NCBI RefSeq assembly: GCF_000003815.2
Contig: NC_049987.1
Location: 12,957,434 to 13,021,433 of the forward strand
Direction of reading: 5' to 3'
Length of the DNA stretch: 64,000 nucleotides
Source: Branchiostoma floridae
Lineage: Eukaryota; Chordata; Leptocardii; Amphioxiformes; Branchiostomatidae
Shown here: positions 25,901 through 38,271 of the stretch, piece by piece
How the letters are laid out: each line of letters opens with the position of its first letter
How positions within the stretch are numbered: the stretch's first letter is position 1
Made by a program: the position numbers and the translations under genes
The notes under the pieces: generated by a model
Databases searched by the model: none
The model's input: the letters and a program-made list of their open reading frames with translations, nothing else
What the model was told of the DNA's origin: nothing

Positions 25901-28900
25901 GAACGATGAAGTTGCAATTACACATAGCCAACAGTGTCTGTGCTCCCTGTAGTGTCTGTAACCCCTATAATATCCATACCCCCTGTAATGTCCTTACTCC
26001 CTGTAGTGTCCGTACCCCCAGTAGTATCCATATCCCCTGCAATGTACGTACCCCCTGTAGTGTCTGTACCCACAGTAGTGTTTGTACATACTGTAGTGAC
26101 CATACCTCCTGCAGGGTCCATACCCCCATGTTAGGTTAATTGCAATACAGTGGAAGCCGCTTAATTGCACACCCAATTTGCCAGCGAATTTCGTGCAATT
26201 ATCCGGCGTGTGCGATAATGCAGAGTTGGTCATTTGGACCGCATCACCACGGGCGGGGGGGCCGAGAGGTGGTATGGGAGGTAGTACATCGCACAGTTTA
26301 TTTACGTGCCACAGTAGTGCTGTACCTGTTGTGCTCCGTACGTCATATACATGTCTTCACGAAACATCGTTCTGCAATGCACTTGAAATCAAAACTAAAA
26401 GTAAGTTACTGTATACGTTATCTAGCTTCCTTATCACGAAACTAAAGCACTGCATGCGCACCGCCGAAGGCGAGTGTTATGTCCGTCTGTAGGCCCCGAG
26501 TCGCTGTGTTGTTTCCGACTGGCTGCCAAGAACATACATTTTGTAAAACCACTGCACCAAGTATTTCCCCGCGACCCTAATTACGTAATTAGACAATGGA
26601 CAGATAGAGAACATTTGTTATTGAGTACTGTATGTCAAAGCAAGTTGTCTGCCAAATCGTAATGCCGGCTTTTGACGACCTTTCAAGCGGGCGGGCGTCT
26701 CTTCATGGTGCTGACCCCACAATATCGCTTTCTTTTGATCCCAATAACAATTTCATACATGTTGTCAGTATAGCGACTTCACAAAGGTCATTATCAGCTT
26801 ATTTGTACCGTGTCTGACGATTTTAACACGCATTTTCAGTCAATTTGCCAACGATGTTTGACAAATTGTCGTGCAATTATCCGGCGTTGGTAATTTTTTG
26901 TTGTGCAGATAAGCGAAGTCACTAACAATGGAATGAATGGGAGACGGTTTGGGATTTAGGGATTCCGTGCAATTATCCGAAGTGTGCGTTTATCCGAGGT
27001 GCAATTAACTGGCCTCCACTGTATTCTGTAAAAAAATGCTCCATAACTGCTACAAATCTGAGTCTGACCACTGTGGCAATTTAAAGAGGGCTCTATCAGA
27101 ACATACTATCTGTAATCTAACTCACATGTCCGGGTGGTGCGGGGAGCTGACGTAGAGGACTGTGGCGACCGCGGCACGCCCGGATGACCGTCTTGTGCCT
27201 GTGGAGGTGGATCTCCGCCTCCAGCTGGTTCCACAGTTTGTCGTGTTCCGCACCCTTCATGTCGCGGCCCAGCAGCTGGATCTGTTGGATTCTGGGAGAA
27301 GAGAAAACATCGGAAGAGTCTCAACGATGTGTTCTGTCTTGATGTTCCAAAAGAATACTCTAGAAGGACAACCTAGAGGGCTAGAGTTGACAGGTCTAAA
27401 CTCAAATCTAATCTTTGAGCTAAAACAGAGACATGTAAGCAGGAAATAACAAACAACTTCTTAAAGCAGTATGTCAGGGATACTAGATGCAACATGTAAT
27501 TGTCTGTAAATTTTATCATCAGTTGCCTTTCAAAATATAGGCCAAAATCTGCGAGATTTTTAACCCCATGGAACTGCCCTCTAGAGGCCTGATGTGGTAC
27601 TGCAACACCTACCTGCCAGCCAGCTCCTTGTCCAGGTACTTTGCAGCCAGTCTGGCACCGTAGACCTCGGACTGTAGAGCGTGGATCTGTTGGCGCAGCT
27701 CTATGTTTTCCTTTCGTAGCTCCTTCACTTCCGCTTCCAGGTTGGCCTCCTTCATGGCATCATTTTTAAACTGTTCCATTTCACTTTCCTGGCAAATCAA
27801 TACAAGTGATTTCACTCTCTATCACACCAAATCTGTTTCAATTAGTTTAAGTAAATGAAGATGAAGTGTGAGAATACAAAAACTCAAAGTGTGAAGTGCT
27901 GTAGGTCATGTCATGATAAAGTCATGTTCCAATAGGGTAAACTAGCCAGAAAAAATGAAGATTTCAGAAGGCTGGCAAGTCTGTATGTAATATTGGTAAA
28001 AGATGACACAGAAAAGGCCCCGTTGATAATCACACCGAGGTCAACTTCAAGTTTATTGTTCTGTAAATTCTTTTATCTTTACAGTAGGAGGGTTAAAGGA
28101 GGTTTTTGCTGTGCTTCAAATTTGTGGAAGAAATGCGAGAACACATATTTAAGTGTTTGCCATCACAAGTCACCACAAAACCTGTAAAAATAAACCACCA
28201 CAAACATTTCAAAATTTACAGTATGACCTTCTTGATGAAATACATCTAATAAATAACCTTACAGGAAGATGTGACCTTCACCTGTTAACCTTTCACCTCA
28301 TTACAACCTAAGGTCACACCCACCAGGCTTGCCAAAAACAGCAGAGCATCTGATTGGTCAGGACGGAGATCACCTGACTTCTTCTGAACCTCCTCCTGAA
28401 TATCATGGAACTGCAAGATCGAAGCAGAAAATTCTGAAGGTCAAAGCGTTGTCCATGTTGATGGGTTTATCCCTTTGACTACCAGCACCAGGAAATTACA
28501 TTTATGGCAAGTAGCCATTCTGTGTACATGACTTGCCAGCCTTGAAAAACCTTCACCAAGATTCTTTGAACAGAGCATCTTACTCTTTAAGGCTCAAGTG
28601 AGAAAAAAAATGACAATTATAAAACTCTAAAAAGAAATTTGAAAGTAATTCAATACACTAAGAGATGTGAACAAAAGAGGGTGAACACCTGGATTCCCCT
28701 ATAGAATCTTGAAATGAAACAGATGATGTCATACTCATCACAAGTAATTGAAAGTGGAAGCTTTAACATGATACACTTATACTATCATAGCACATGTATT
28801 TTACATGGCACTGCATTATTAAAAATGCTTGACAACATTTGAGTGGTCCCGTGGGGACATGCTCCAGTCTGTGGTTCAATCCTCACCAACTTGGCCTTGA

Positions 28901-31900
28901 TGGCATCTGAGTCGACATGGACACCTGACTTGGAGTGCAGCTGCAGCTGTACGGCATGCAGCTGCAGCAGCTGGTTGTGCAGCTCCTTCTCCAGGATAGA
29001 CTTGGTGGCACGGACCTCACACAGGTCTGAGCGCAGGTCCACAAGCTGGGCCTGGAGAAGGGAAAACATCAATCAGAGGGTTAGATTCAATCCCTGTAGA
29101 AAACATGATTGCATAGGAAAGAGGCGCACATGGATTCCAAATTCACTTTAGGGCATAGGTACACAAGAAACATCTTAAGTAAAGATCATAAAACAAAATA
29201 CAGATCATATGATGTAAGCAAAACCTAATAGAAACCTTACGGCCTCTCTTTANNNNNNNNNNNNNNNNNNNNNNNNNNNNNNNNNNNNNNNNNNNNNNNN
29301 NNNNNNNNNNNNNNNNNNNNNNNNNNNNNNNNNNNNNNNNNNNNNNNNNNNNNNNNNNNNNNNNNNNNNNNNNNNNNNNNNNNNNNNNNNNNNNNNNNNN
29401 NNNNNNNNNNNNNNNNNNNNNNNNNNNNNNNNNNNNNNNNNNNNNNNNNNNNNNNNNNNNCGCAGCATATAAATATTGACAGTCTACCAAGCCCGCAAAT
29501 CAATCCTATGGTCTGAAAACAAAGCGCAGTATTTAGTCATTGATTTTGTCGCTGGTCGAGAAATGGCAAAGCTATCAGAACTCATCAATCCTACATAAGA
29601 TTGTCTGTCGGGTCCCCGAACATTCATGATTATTATTGAGCGAGATAGATTTCCCAGCTTGTGCACGGGAGATACCACCAAATCCCTCAGAAATCAATAT
29701 ATACTCAGGGTTTGGAATAACGCACTTATCTGTAAGGCTGGTAATCATGGCTGGGTTTATCGTAATGGCGGTCATGAAAGTGTATCAGGTACTGCATTTT
29801 TTTCCGCGAATGATAATGCCAGTTGGTGCTAAGATGTAATATTCTCATGCGAACTTAATATCTGACTCATTCCATTGCTTCTGTCCTTCTGTACTGTACT
29901 CATACATCATGTCATATCGTGGACATTAAAATGTAAATTCCACATAACTACAATGTAAAAATCCATCAGAAATACACATTGAATCCATACATGGAAATTA
30001 GGGGATGCTTATAAAATTTACCGTGACACAAAAATGTATGCAAACAGAAAGAAATTGCTCCTAACGAAGCATAATTGTTTTTGTTATGACCGATGACTGT
30101 TATATGAATGATTTCTGTGTACAAACATCCCTTTGATAATTATTGGTAAGACATAGAAGAAAGAATTTTCCATATGGCTCCTCTTCTCCTCTGTCAAGAA
30201 CAGAAAAAANNNNNNNNNNNNNNNNNNNNNNNNNNNNNNNNNNNNNNNNNNNNNNNNNNNNNNNNNNNNNNNNNNNNNNNNNNNNNNNNNNNNNNNNNNN
30301 NNNNNNNNNNNNNNNNNNNNNNNNNNNNNNNNNNNNNNNNNNNNNNNNNNNNNNNNNNNNNNNNNNNNNNNNNNNNNNNNNNNNNNNNNNNNNNNNNNNN
30401 NNNNNNNNNNNNNNNNNNNNNNNNNNNNNNNNNNNNNNNNNNNNNNNNNNNNNNNNNNNNNNNNNNNNNNNNNNNNNNNNNNNNNNNNNNNNNNNNNNNN
30501 NNNNNNNNNNNNNNNNNNNNNNNNNNNNNNNNNNNNNNNNNNNNNNNNNNNNNNNNNNNNNNNNNNNNNNNNNNNNNNNNNNNNNNNNNNNNNNNNNNNN
30601 NNNNNNNNNNNNNNNNNNNNNNNNNNNNNNNNNNNNNNNNNNNNNNNNNNNNNNNNNNNNNNNNNNNNNNNNNNNNNNNNNNNNNNNNNNNNNNNNNNNN
30701 NNNNNNNNNNNNNNNNNNNNNNNNNNNNNNNNNNNNNNNNNNNNNNNNNNNNNNNNNNNNNNNNNNNNNNNNNNNNNNNNNNNNNNNNNNNNNNNNNNNN
30801 NNNNNNNNNNNNNNNNNNNNNNNNNNNNNNNNNNNNNNNNNNNNNNNNNNNNNNNNNNNNNNNNNNNNNNNNNNNNNNNNNNNNNNNNNNNNNNNNNNNN
30901 NNNNNNNNNNNNNNNNNNNNNNNNNNNNNNNNNNNNNNNTGCAATTTACTTCATGTTGGGTGACATACAACATTGCCTTTATACCTATAGGTATTGCATT
31001 ATGCACAATTAGATACCACAGCAATATATATGTCCAACACGGTGTGCATAATAGTAATAAAAGACAATGATGAAGGCGCAATTACTAAGTAAGATTCTAC
31101 AAGAATTGGGGCAATCATCCGGCGGTTTTCTGCTATTGGAAAACGAGACTTTATTGGGATGTAATAGAAATCCAATACTGAGTGTTGGGGAAGCTAAGGG
31201 CCGTGGGAATAGGTAATAAGAACTTGGAGTTTAGCTGTGCTTCTGAGGAAATGGTTCGCTAGTGGCCAATTTACCATCTGGATATAAGATGCAGAATTGA
31301 ACCTGTGTGGAGAGCATTTTTCTTTACGCTTTTTTTTTCAATTTATCTTTTTGTCCAATGTACACACAATTATGTATTGACAAAAACAGTTTTTTTTTAC
31401 ATTTTACTTTCTTGAGCACCTTGCTATGACCATTTTTTTTAAATCATCAGAATATTTCACTGTCTTGAGCACCTTCCTTTCCATTTCTACTACTAACCTA
31501 ACAAAACAGTCTTGTTCCTCAAAAACGTGCATAGATGAATAGCCTAATAGCCATTCTAATACTATCCTAATATACTACAAGCCTTCTAATAGACTATTCT
31601 TCTATGAATTTTCTTTTTAATTAAAAGAACGTGGACTGCAAATTACTCAAGCTTTGCTACATGTATAAATACCTTCAGGTGCCTCTTAATTAAGAAGTCC
31701 TTCTGTAGAGGCACCTAAAGGTATTTATACATGTATCGAAGCTGGCATAATCTTTAGTCATGTGCTCCACTTCTCTAATGGCTTAGAATTCACTGGAGTT
31801 GATGTTGCTTCATTCTTTGGACTGACGTCATCTTCTTGTGCGAATCAGTCCGATTGATTATTTCTCGAAACAATTACTACACCCCAACTCGCATCTACTG

Positions 31901-34900
31901 TACATGTCCAGTCATTGATATATCTGAACTTAACAACGCGTAGAAATAGCACAGACAAAGTTAACAACCTTGCCAATGGCTTTTGAATCAANNNNNNNNN
32001 NNNNNNNNNNNNNNNNNNNNNNNNNNNNNNNNNNNNNNNNNNNNNNNNNNNNNNNNNNNNNNNNNNNNNNNNNNNNNNNNNNNNNNNNNNNGATTTAGTC
32101 AGGCTACAAAACAGTACTGTTAAGTAAATACCTTTAATTTTACGTGAGGACAAAATAGAGTTTCGACATAGTTTTTTGCTCCACTAAAAGTAGCGCTATA
32201 GTCACAAGCTGTAAAGTAATGGTAAAAAATATTTGTGGTCATTGTCAAAACTGCGAACATGAAACTCTGAGAGAATTACATGAATTACAGTACCTACGTC
32301 AGAACATGTTAAACTACTAGCACTACCTGACACCAGAGTTGAAAAACTGCTTTCAGTTTTGAGCACATCATACCCTGCTTTTAGCATACTTACACTTACA
32401 TAACCTTCACAGAAACTACAGGATGTAAAACTAAACCTAAGTAGTATAAAAGCTTTCAGTCTAGCTCAGTCATGAGTTTCAAATACTGTATTCATGGTGT
32501 GCTATTTTTAGACACTACCTGTAAGGAAATATGGATTAAGTAGTGACAGTGATGGTTTGTGATTCCTGTCCAATCCCATGTACGGGGTGACCATACACGT
32601 TATGTACACGGATCACTCAAAGTGCCTATTTAGTGCAAATACTGTAATACTTCAAATTTTTGCCACATTTTCATGTTCACAGTTCTTACACTAAGTTACA
32701 GTGACCCCTTCATTGTGAGCTCAAAACCACCAATGTGTCAACTACTGTACACCATGTAACTATAGCACTATCACAAACTCCAAACCACTGTAAACACCCC
32801 ATTTTCTGCTTATCACAAAATTACAATCACTGTGAAGTTAAAGGCATTTACAGTATACTGTAGTAAGACACAAGGCTGGTTACCTTATTAGATATATGGG
32901 AGACCAAATAGCCAATCAATCTCCAACCCTACATATTTAGAAATTTAATTACGACAGTTGATTATTTCCGCCATGAGGGAAATCTTGCTGGATTCTGAAA
33001 GCTCTATAATCCTTCAACAATTGGATTCAAATCTGTATTCTAAAAACATACCAAAACCAGACTGTCTGTTCTATTAACAGTTTTTGCTTTTAAGTCATCT
33101 GGATAATTCTCTCTGAAATTTGACAAGAATGCGCCTGTTCTTATTTGGCAGAGTCAATTACAAATTTGAAAGGTTCTGGAATGAGAACCAAATTGGTATT
33201 GCTCTATTTTAGCAAAGTATGTTTTCAAAGACTAGATGCATATGTCCATATTAATAATACACAAGAATAAGTAGTTGAGAGTCTTCGTTCAAAATACCCC
33301 ATGTGGCAGTAAAGGAGAGTGAATGCAAGTGAAGGTAATGTTAATGTGTTCTGTGAAGGTTGCCCCTCCCATGACAAGACTTTCCACTTACCAAGTTACA
33401 TACTAGAGCCCTCTGGGCCTACAGCAATCATACTGCACCAACCTTTATGATAAAAGGCTGCAGCTGTAAGATTGCTCAAGGTGCAATGAAGTGCTTATCA
33501 GACGTCAGAAAAGGAGAACGTTTTAACCTTGTCCGATGTCTCCTAACATCTTCATTCAGTTTTACTTTTAGCTATAGCACTTTCTATGTTGTGTCCAAAT
33601 GTTTTACCCATGATATTAAATTGGCAAGATTTTCAGGGATTCATATGATCAGTCTTTTGGGATAACATTGCCAAAAAAATGCCAATATCAAAACACCAGT
33701 TACTCTCCACCTATTAACCTTGTCACTGCTGCATATCCCATAACCAACACAAATGTGGTGCCAAAATGTTACCTTAGCAGAGGCAAGGTTAAATGTTATG
33801 TAACTGTAACAACTTAATTGTGGTGAGCATCTCTACCAAGTTTCTCAGGACATTTATCTGAAGTACAGTACTAAATGGTTCATACTTCTTAAAATTTTAT
33901 GTCATGATAAATGCAACCGAATGTAAAACACTTAACAGCAGAGTACAAAGCCAAGAGCTTTATCATCGTCTGCCAGTTTCTGTCTATTCTATCAGAAACA
34001 CACTCATTCATCACATAACACATAACAGTGCACACGTACATGTATAAATTACCATAATAGTTAATACAGAAGATCTCTGTCTGCGATTGCCAGCCGGTCG
34101 ACAAAAATCAAAAAGCCATAAGGCACTTAATGGTCGCTTAATCAGGCTTAGATTGTATCTGGAGGTATGCCTGGCATAATGGATTTGTAATATCTTATTT
34201 TATCCACAAAAACATGAACATAAGGCTTTCAACTTTCTGACAGGTGAATACTCAATCTGACTAAATGAATAATCATGCTTTTGGTCAATTCATGGTTATT
34301 GAAGATGTGTTTGTCCCGAAATACTCGATAAAAATATTAAATAGGTGTACAAAATCACAACTACAGTCTATGTGCTGTGTAGGTGGATTGTGCATAGTGC
34401 TTTGAATAAGCAACATTTGATATTTTAAAGATTTTATTAACTTTAATTTCTCCAGATAATTGCAAAGCAGTGATACACACAAGAAGGAAAGATGAGACAC
34501 AGGTGCAGCCCTGTTCCTGGCACCTGCTGTTACAGGTGTGCACACCTGGAAGGGCTGTAAATTTACACCTGTACCGTAGTAATATTTCGAAGATCATCAC
34601 ATCCATTTTTTTCAATTACAGCTGTGTTTGTTGTAGATGATATGGAAAATAACACAACGAAATATCACTGTTGCATTTTCATATTTCACAAAATTTTGAC
34701 CATTTCATATCCAGTATGCCACATCGCTTGCTTGAATGTCAATCAAGCACGTCCGTCCTATACAAACAGCCTATGGTCATGTACTATGATTTGCTTATCT
34801 ATCTGTTGTGGTATATTTTTGTACGAAGATCATTAGAAAAGCTCCCTTCGTTGAGGATATAATTCGTGAGGACATCGCTCCCTGCCCACGGTACTTGTCC

Positions 34901-35344
34901 GTGCTACAGCTGAGAATGGTCAAGACACCTCAAAAATATCATCATAAATTATCATAAAATCTTCGACGATCGCGATCGGTGTTATTAGTGTATGCGTGTA
35001 ATTATTTCCAGAATCGTTCACTTCACACAAACGTGTTTAACTGTCGATAAGAAAAACGAGCACAGGGTTGGTGCGAGCTGCACCGGCCCACGACAAAACG
35101 GAGACCAAATCTGAAGGACTAGACTAACCTCAAGTTTGGCGTTGACTTGGAAGATTGTCTGCGCCTTGTGGCACAGCTGGGCGAAGGCCGAGCTCAATGC
35201 CGTCATCTTCTGCCGCCCCTCGAAGGTTAGCTCGCACTGGTCCGGGTCCACCTCGCCCAGGAGCAGGTCCAGGTCCACGAACGCCTTGTCGAACTCCTTC
35301 TCCAAAAGCTCCAGCCATCGGAACATCGTCGCCGCTGCCGCCAT
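22906..35344 (-). CDS. GOPC: Golgi-associated PDZ and coiled-coil protein (GOPC/PIST/CAL), 8 exons
   Basis: GOPC is a trans-Golgi adaptor: its coiled coil binds Golgi partners (syntaxin-6, TC10, Beclin-1 in mammals) and its PDZ domain binds membrane-protein C termini, steering them between recycling and lysosome. Exons (minus): 35344-35129, 29051-28887, 27788-27613, 27291-27126, 25809-25714, 25525-25361, 24874-24783, 23407-22906. They join in frame to 525 residues. [20 protein letters not shown] is diagnostic near the N terminus. The coiled coil spans about 70-200 ([19 protein letters not shown]). The PDZ domain covers about 256-340, with carboxylate-binding loop GLGI at 267-270 and [14 protein letters not shown]. 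The [10 protein letters not shown] acidic stretch follows, as in mammals. The last exon encodes about 165 Pro/Gln/Thr/Asn-rich residues, longer than the human tail (462 residues total). The start at [10 protein letters not shown] was chosen over an upstream in-frame ATG-like extension. Confidence 0.95.
23562..23661. other. Assembly gap, 100 N
   Basis: A run of exactly 100 N, probably of unknown real length, lies in the last GOPC intron between exons 7 and 8. No flanking duplication is visible. Confidence 0.98.
23820..23895 (+). repeat. Possible SINE remnant with B-box-like T-arm
   Basis: GTGGGTTCTATTCCCAC at 23864-23880 has the 5-7-5 geometry of a tRNA T-arm (stem GTGGG/CCCAC) and a near B-box GGTTCTATTCC. 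No convincing A box or acceptor stem is present. It may be a decayed tRNA-derived retroelement within the GOPC intron. Confidence 0.35.
25937..26125. repeat. 18 bp minisatellite, about ten units
   Basis: Units resemble CCTGTAGTGTCYGTACCC with period 18. Translation in any frame gives a 6-residue periodic peptide, such as VPPVVS on the plus strand, which is an artefact of the period. It lies in the GOPC intron between exons 4 and 5 and ends about 20 bp before the pogo-like element. Confidence 0.8.
26148..27021. mobile_element. Non-autonomous pogo/Tigger-like (Tc1-mariner) element, 874 bp
   Basis: Left terminus CAGTGGAAGCCGCTTAATTG and right terminus, read inverted, CAGTGGAGGCCAGTTAATTG match at most positions. 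Both are flanked by TA target dinucleotides (26146-26147 and 27022-27023). Subterminal repeats CGTGCAATTATCCG occur near both ends, as in pogo/Tigger elements. No intact transposase frame is present, so the element is internally deleted or degenerate. It sits in the GOPC intron between exons 4 and 5. Confidence 0.8.
28060..28224. repeat. Inverted-repeat element with CTGTAAATT termini
   Basis: The left end CTGTAAATTCTTTTATC and the right end CAAAATTTACAGTAT are partly inverted, like the elements at 10814 and 32639. It is non-coding and lies in the GOPC intron between exons 2 and 3. Boundaries are approximate. Confidence 0.35.
29253..29460. other. Assembly gap, 208 N
   Basis: An N run of 208 bases in GOPC intron 1. 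Its non-round size suggests an estimated gap or masked sequence. Confidence 0.98.
30210..30939. other. Assembly gap, 730 N
   Basis: An N run of 730 bases in GOPC intron 1. The GOPC reading frame is unaffected because exons 1 and 2 join in phase 0 without anything from here. Confidence 0.98.
31651..31742. other. Near-perfect 35 bp hairpin in GOPC intron 1
   Basis: Arms 31651-31685 and 31708-31742 are inverted copies with only three mismatches, sharing the core TACATGTATAAATACCTT. The 22 bp loop contains a small AGAAG/CTTCT stem. The 92 bp structure could be a pre-miRNA-sized hairpin or a very young fold-back element. The long perfect AT-rich stem favours the latter slightly. Confidence 0.7.
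31992..32091. other. Assembly gap, 100 N
   Basis: A run of exactly 100 N in GOPC intron 1. The sequence to its right begins GATTTAGTCAGGCTA, a terminus shared with dispersed repeats elsewhere in the window, so the assembly probably broke in a repeat. Confidence 0.98.
32639..32856. repeat. Inverted-repeat element with ATACTGTAA termini
   Basis: The left end ATACTGTAATACTTCAA is matched by the inverted right end ATACTGTAAATGCCTTTAA. The interior is rich in CACTGTAA/TTACAGTG words on both strands. Non-coding, in GOPC intron 1. Probably the same family as the 10814-11027 element. Confidence 0.5.
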
Positions 35345-38271
35345 TTTGAATGAGGTTGTGTAAGGGGTTTTCAAGAATTTTCGTATACCCAAGGCCCCAA
35401 CCCAGCGCTCGTGCTACTGTACATGTGCTAGGTGGAGTATGTCTGATCAAGTCTGATACACCGTGACCCAGTCAAGCTAAAAAAAAGTCCATTAACAATT
35501 TCTTTTAGTAATATGTTTTGATGCATAGGATCCAAATCAACATGATACTAGTAGATGATTTGCAGAAACCAAAGTTATTGACTACTATTGTTTTGTTTAA
35601 TGTTTTTCACAACTTTAATATATATCAGTTGCTAAGAGTAAGAAAGCTTCGCTTGATAAAAGCTCAGCCTCCCACAGGAAAAAAACTGAACAGAAACGGA
35701 TGAGAAGGTTTTTACACAATCAGTGTTTTGCTTTATTTTTTGTTAAAGAACAATAGACGCATAAAGTTCAGATAGAATCAAATAACTTCGTTTTTTTCTT
35801 CTCCATATGATTCTGCATGTATCTGTTTGAGTGTAGCATTTGCTATTGAATTTTGTCATCTTTTTCACATCAACCAATGACTCCCTAATGATGTTTATAT
35901 ACCGGCAGATAAATCCCCTTGCTTCAACACATTGGGCATCACAGTTAAAAGGTACTCGGAAGCCCCCAGGGGACCCTAAGGAGCTGAAGTTGTAGAAAAG
36001 AAGGTGAGAGCGCTTCTACACGCTAAACACCCTTTGAAACCATTTCAGCTTATTACAACATTTGCAAAATGTTGCACTTCATTTGAAACATATCTTCTAT
36101 TCAAAAAGAAAATGGAAATATCTTTGTAGTTATCGTATAGTCGTGGTTCGTGATAGTATACTTTATGTTTGCTTGTCTTCACTGCCAACGCGGAAGTCTC
36201 GTAAGAAATACGAACTCTCGCGAAGTGTGGTTACGAGAAGGTGCGGCCTGTCATTTTCGTGGTAGTCGTTTGAAGGCGCTCCAACAATTCGCTGTCAATG
36301 ATTTTACAGGATGCTCTCTGTCTTATGTCTTACGGGACGTTTCCAAGAGCTAAAATTGTTTCCACTGGCTATTACCATACAGATGAATGTTGAAAACAAC
36401 TTCATTTTTTTTTTAAAGCAATAGCTTAAAAGCGATAACTTTCAGATCCACGTATCTATGCATTTCGTAAGAGCCTTCAAATAACAACTATTGTCAAATG
36501 TGTCCCCAGAAAGTTCTTTTATTGATCGCAAGGCATACTAGTATATATATTCCAAATCTCGATCAATCAACAATATATCATCAGTCGATATTTAGTTCAA
36601 TAATGATAATGACAGACGTTTTAGAGTTATCTTTATTCTAAAAAGGACAGAAACAAATAAGAAAAACATTGCATCCAACCGAGCGAATGACTGACATGGT
36701 TTTCTTTATTTACAACAGAAGAATAACGCCTCACATAGAGATGGTTTTGTCTGAGAATATCATCTGTGTCTCCTGTTTCCATCTTCAGTACACCGTCATC
36801 ACTTCTGGCTCTAAAATTATAGTATTGTTATCGACAACGAAACCAAATTGTCATTGTAACAAAAAAGTGAGCGAAAATAAACACTTATTACTTAGATTTT
36901 CCTTCCACTGTTGACCGAATTTAAATTTAAGTTACCATGGAAAAGCCAACAGCAAAGCTTAGTGTTTGGGACACTGTGTGCGTAGGAACTACATTACATG
37001 TATCCTGCAGGCACTCCTATGCGTAAGAACTTGCCAATAATCACAAGAAAACATGACACAGATTTAAATATATTTTAAATGGACTCACAGTCATTGTTAT
37101 TACAGTCCACTGGATTAACACATTATGTTTCCTTTTACACCAATATCACAACACACGACGTCACGATTGTAACATTTCTACCTAATCAACTAAGGTCATA
37201 ACGTTATTTACAGAAGTCTAAAAGACGGACTCCGATGTACACATCTATTCAGCTCAAAACGTTAGCAAAATAAGACAAAGACAAACCAAAACATTTTAAG
37301 CCACCACTATAATATCACCGTCTATCGAATTTCGATAACATTATACATGTATAAGATTTGTCGCTTAAATATGTGAAACCCACCTCGCCCGATATACATG
37401 CATAGAAGCGAGGATGCCACGGTTTGCCACATCACAAAATATACGTCTTATCAAGGAGGTTAACGAACGGTGTACAGAATTGAGAAAGAAAAAATCATGT
37501 ACATTTGTACTTAAGACGCAGGTCTTTTGACGTGAATGCGGTACAAAGTAACGTTATATTGTTTACTTCATCACTTTAGACGTAGCTTGATTAAAGAAAC
37601 CCAAGCTTCTTGCTTGCCCTTGCTTAGTTGCGTCTCACCGCCGTGCCGGTGCATCCGCCTGGTCCCAGACAACACGATACGAGGGTGACAGATGTGGTGG
37701 CAACCACTTCAAGAACCGAGCGTCGCGTCGACTGATGCTGAGAAAACCCCCGTCCTTGTAGCACATTCTCATTGCTACAGCTAGTGGATGAACAATTTCC
37801 GATAGGTGTACATATGATGTAGTAAGTACTGTACATCCGCCTACACTGTGACGTCTCATGATGTTGGCCAACAAAAGTCCTAACTGTTGTTGAAAGATGT
37901 AGTTTTGAGGGCCCTAGATTTTATCAATAAACAAACTTAAGCGAAAAGAAACACGCCTTTCAACGTTTGTACTAAGAGAGTCTGAATAGAAGCATGGGAA
38001 AAGTCCCGATGTGGATCTGATTCTGCGCTAGGCGATGTCCACACTGCCTATCGATATCAGTCGGTGTAGCACATGTACTATACCAAGGTCCGTCAGCGCG
38101 TGAGGAAACCATGAACGCTTGATCCTCCGTGTAGACCACAGCGTGTTATCATCTGACTAAAGCACCAGAAAATGTTTATTTTCAGCAGCTGACTCCACTA
38201 AAAACATACTAGTAGTATCCAGGATTTGTGTTTTTGAGGTGTTTCGCTGGAGTGCCGGATCATGTGACACG
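35345..38271. other. Interval between GOPC 5' end and PRSS 3' end
   Basis: The left edge should hold the GOPC promoter and 5' UTR (minus strand), and the right edge the protease 3' UTR. Short frames occur on both strands near 37624-37874 but show no family resemblance and no phase-consistent splice partners. Otherwise I see AT-rich unique DNA. Confidence 0.55.
38175..38180 (-). terminator. Probable polyadenylation signal of the serine protease gene
   Basis: AATAAA on the minus strand lies about 92 bp after the protease stop codon (38274-38272). This is a typical position for the first usable signal. Confidence 0.5.

Noticed and set aside
25666-26139. Open frames on both strands through periodic sequence
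   Set aside because: They arise from the 18 bp minisatellite, which cannot contain stops in some frames.
28374-28410. A 37 bp exon-like segment (minus) between GOPC exons 2 and 3, with acceptor and donor, encoding [12 protein letters not shown]
   Set aside because: Exons 2 and 3 already join in phase 0. A 37 bp insertion would shift the frame, so it cannot be a coding exon unless it is a regulated decay exon.
30084-31081. Long open frames consisting mostly of X
   Set aside because: They are created by the 730 N gap and hold no sequence information.
37624-37874. Two overlapping minus-strand frames of 70-79 codons downstream of the protease gene
   Set aside because: They overlap each other in different frames and lie in the probable 3' flank; no homology is recognisable.
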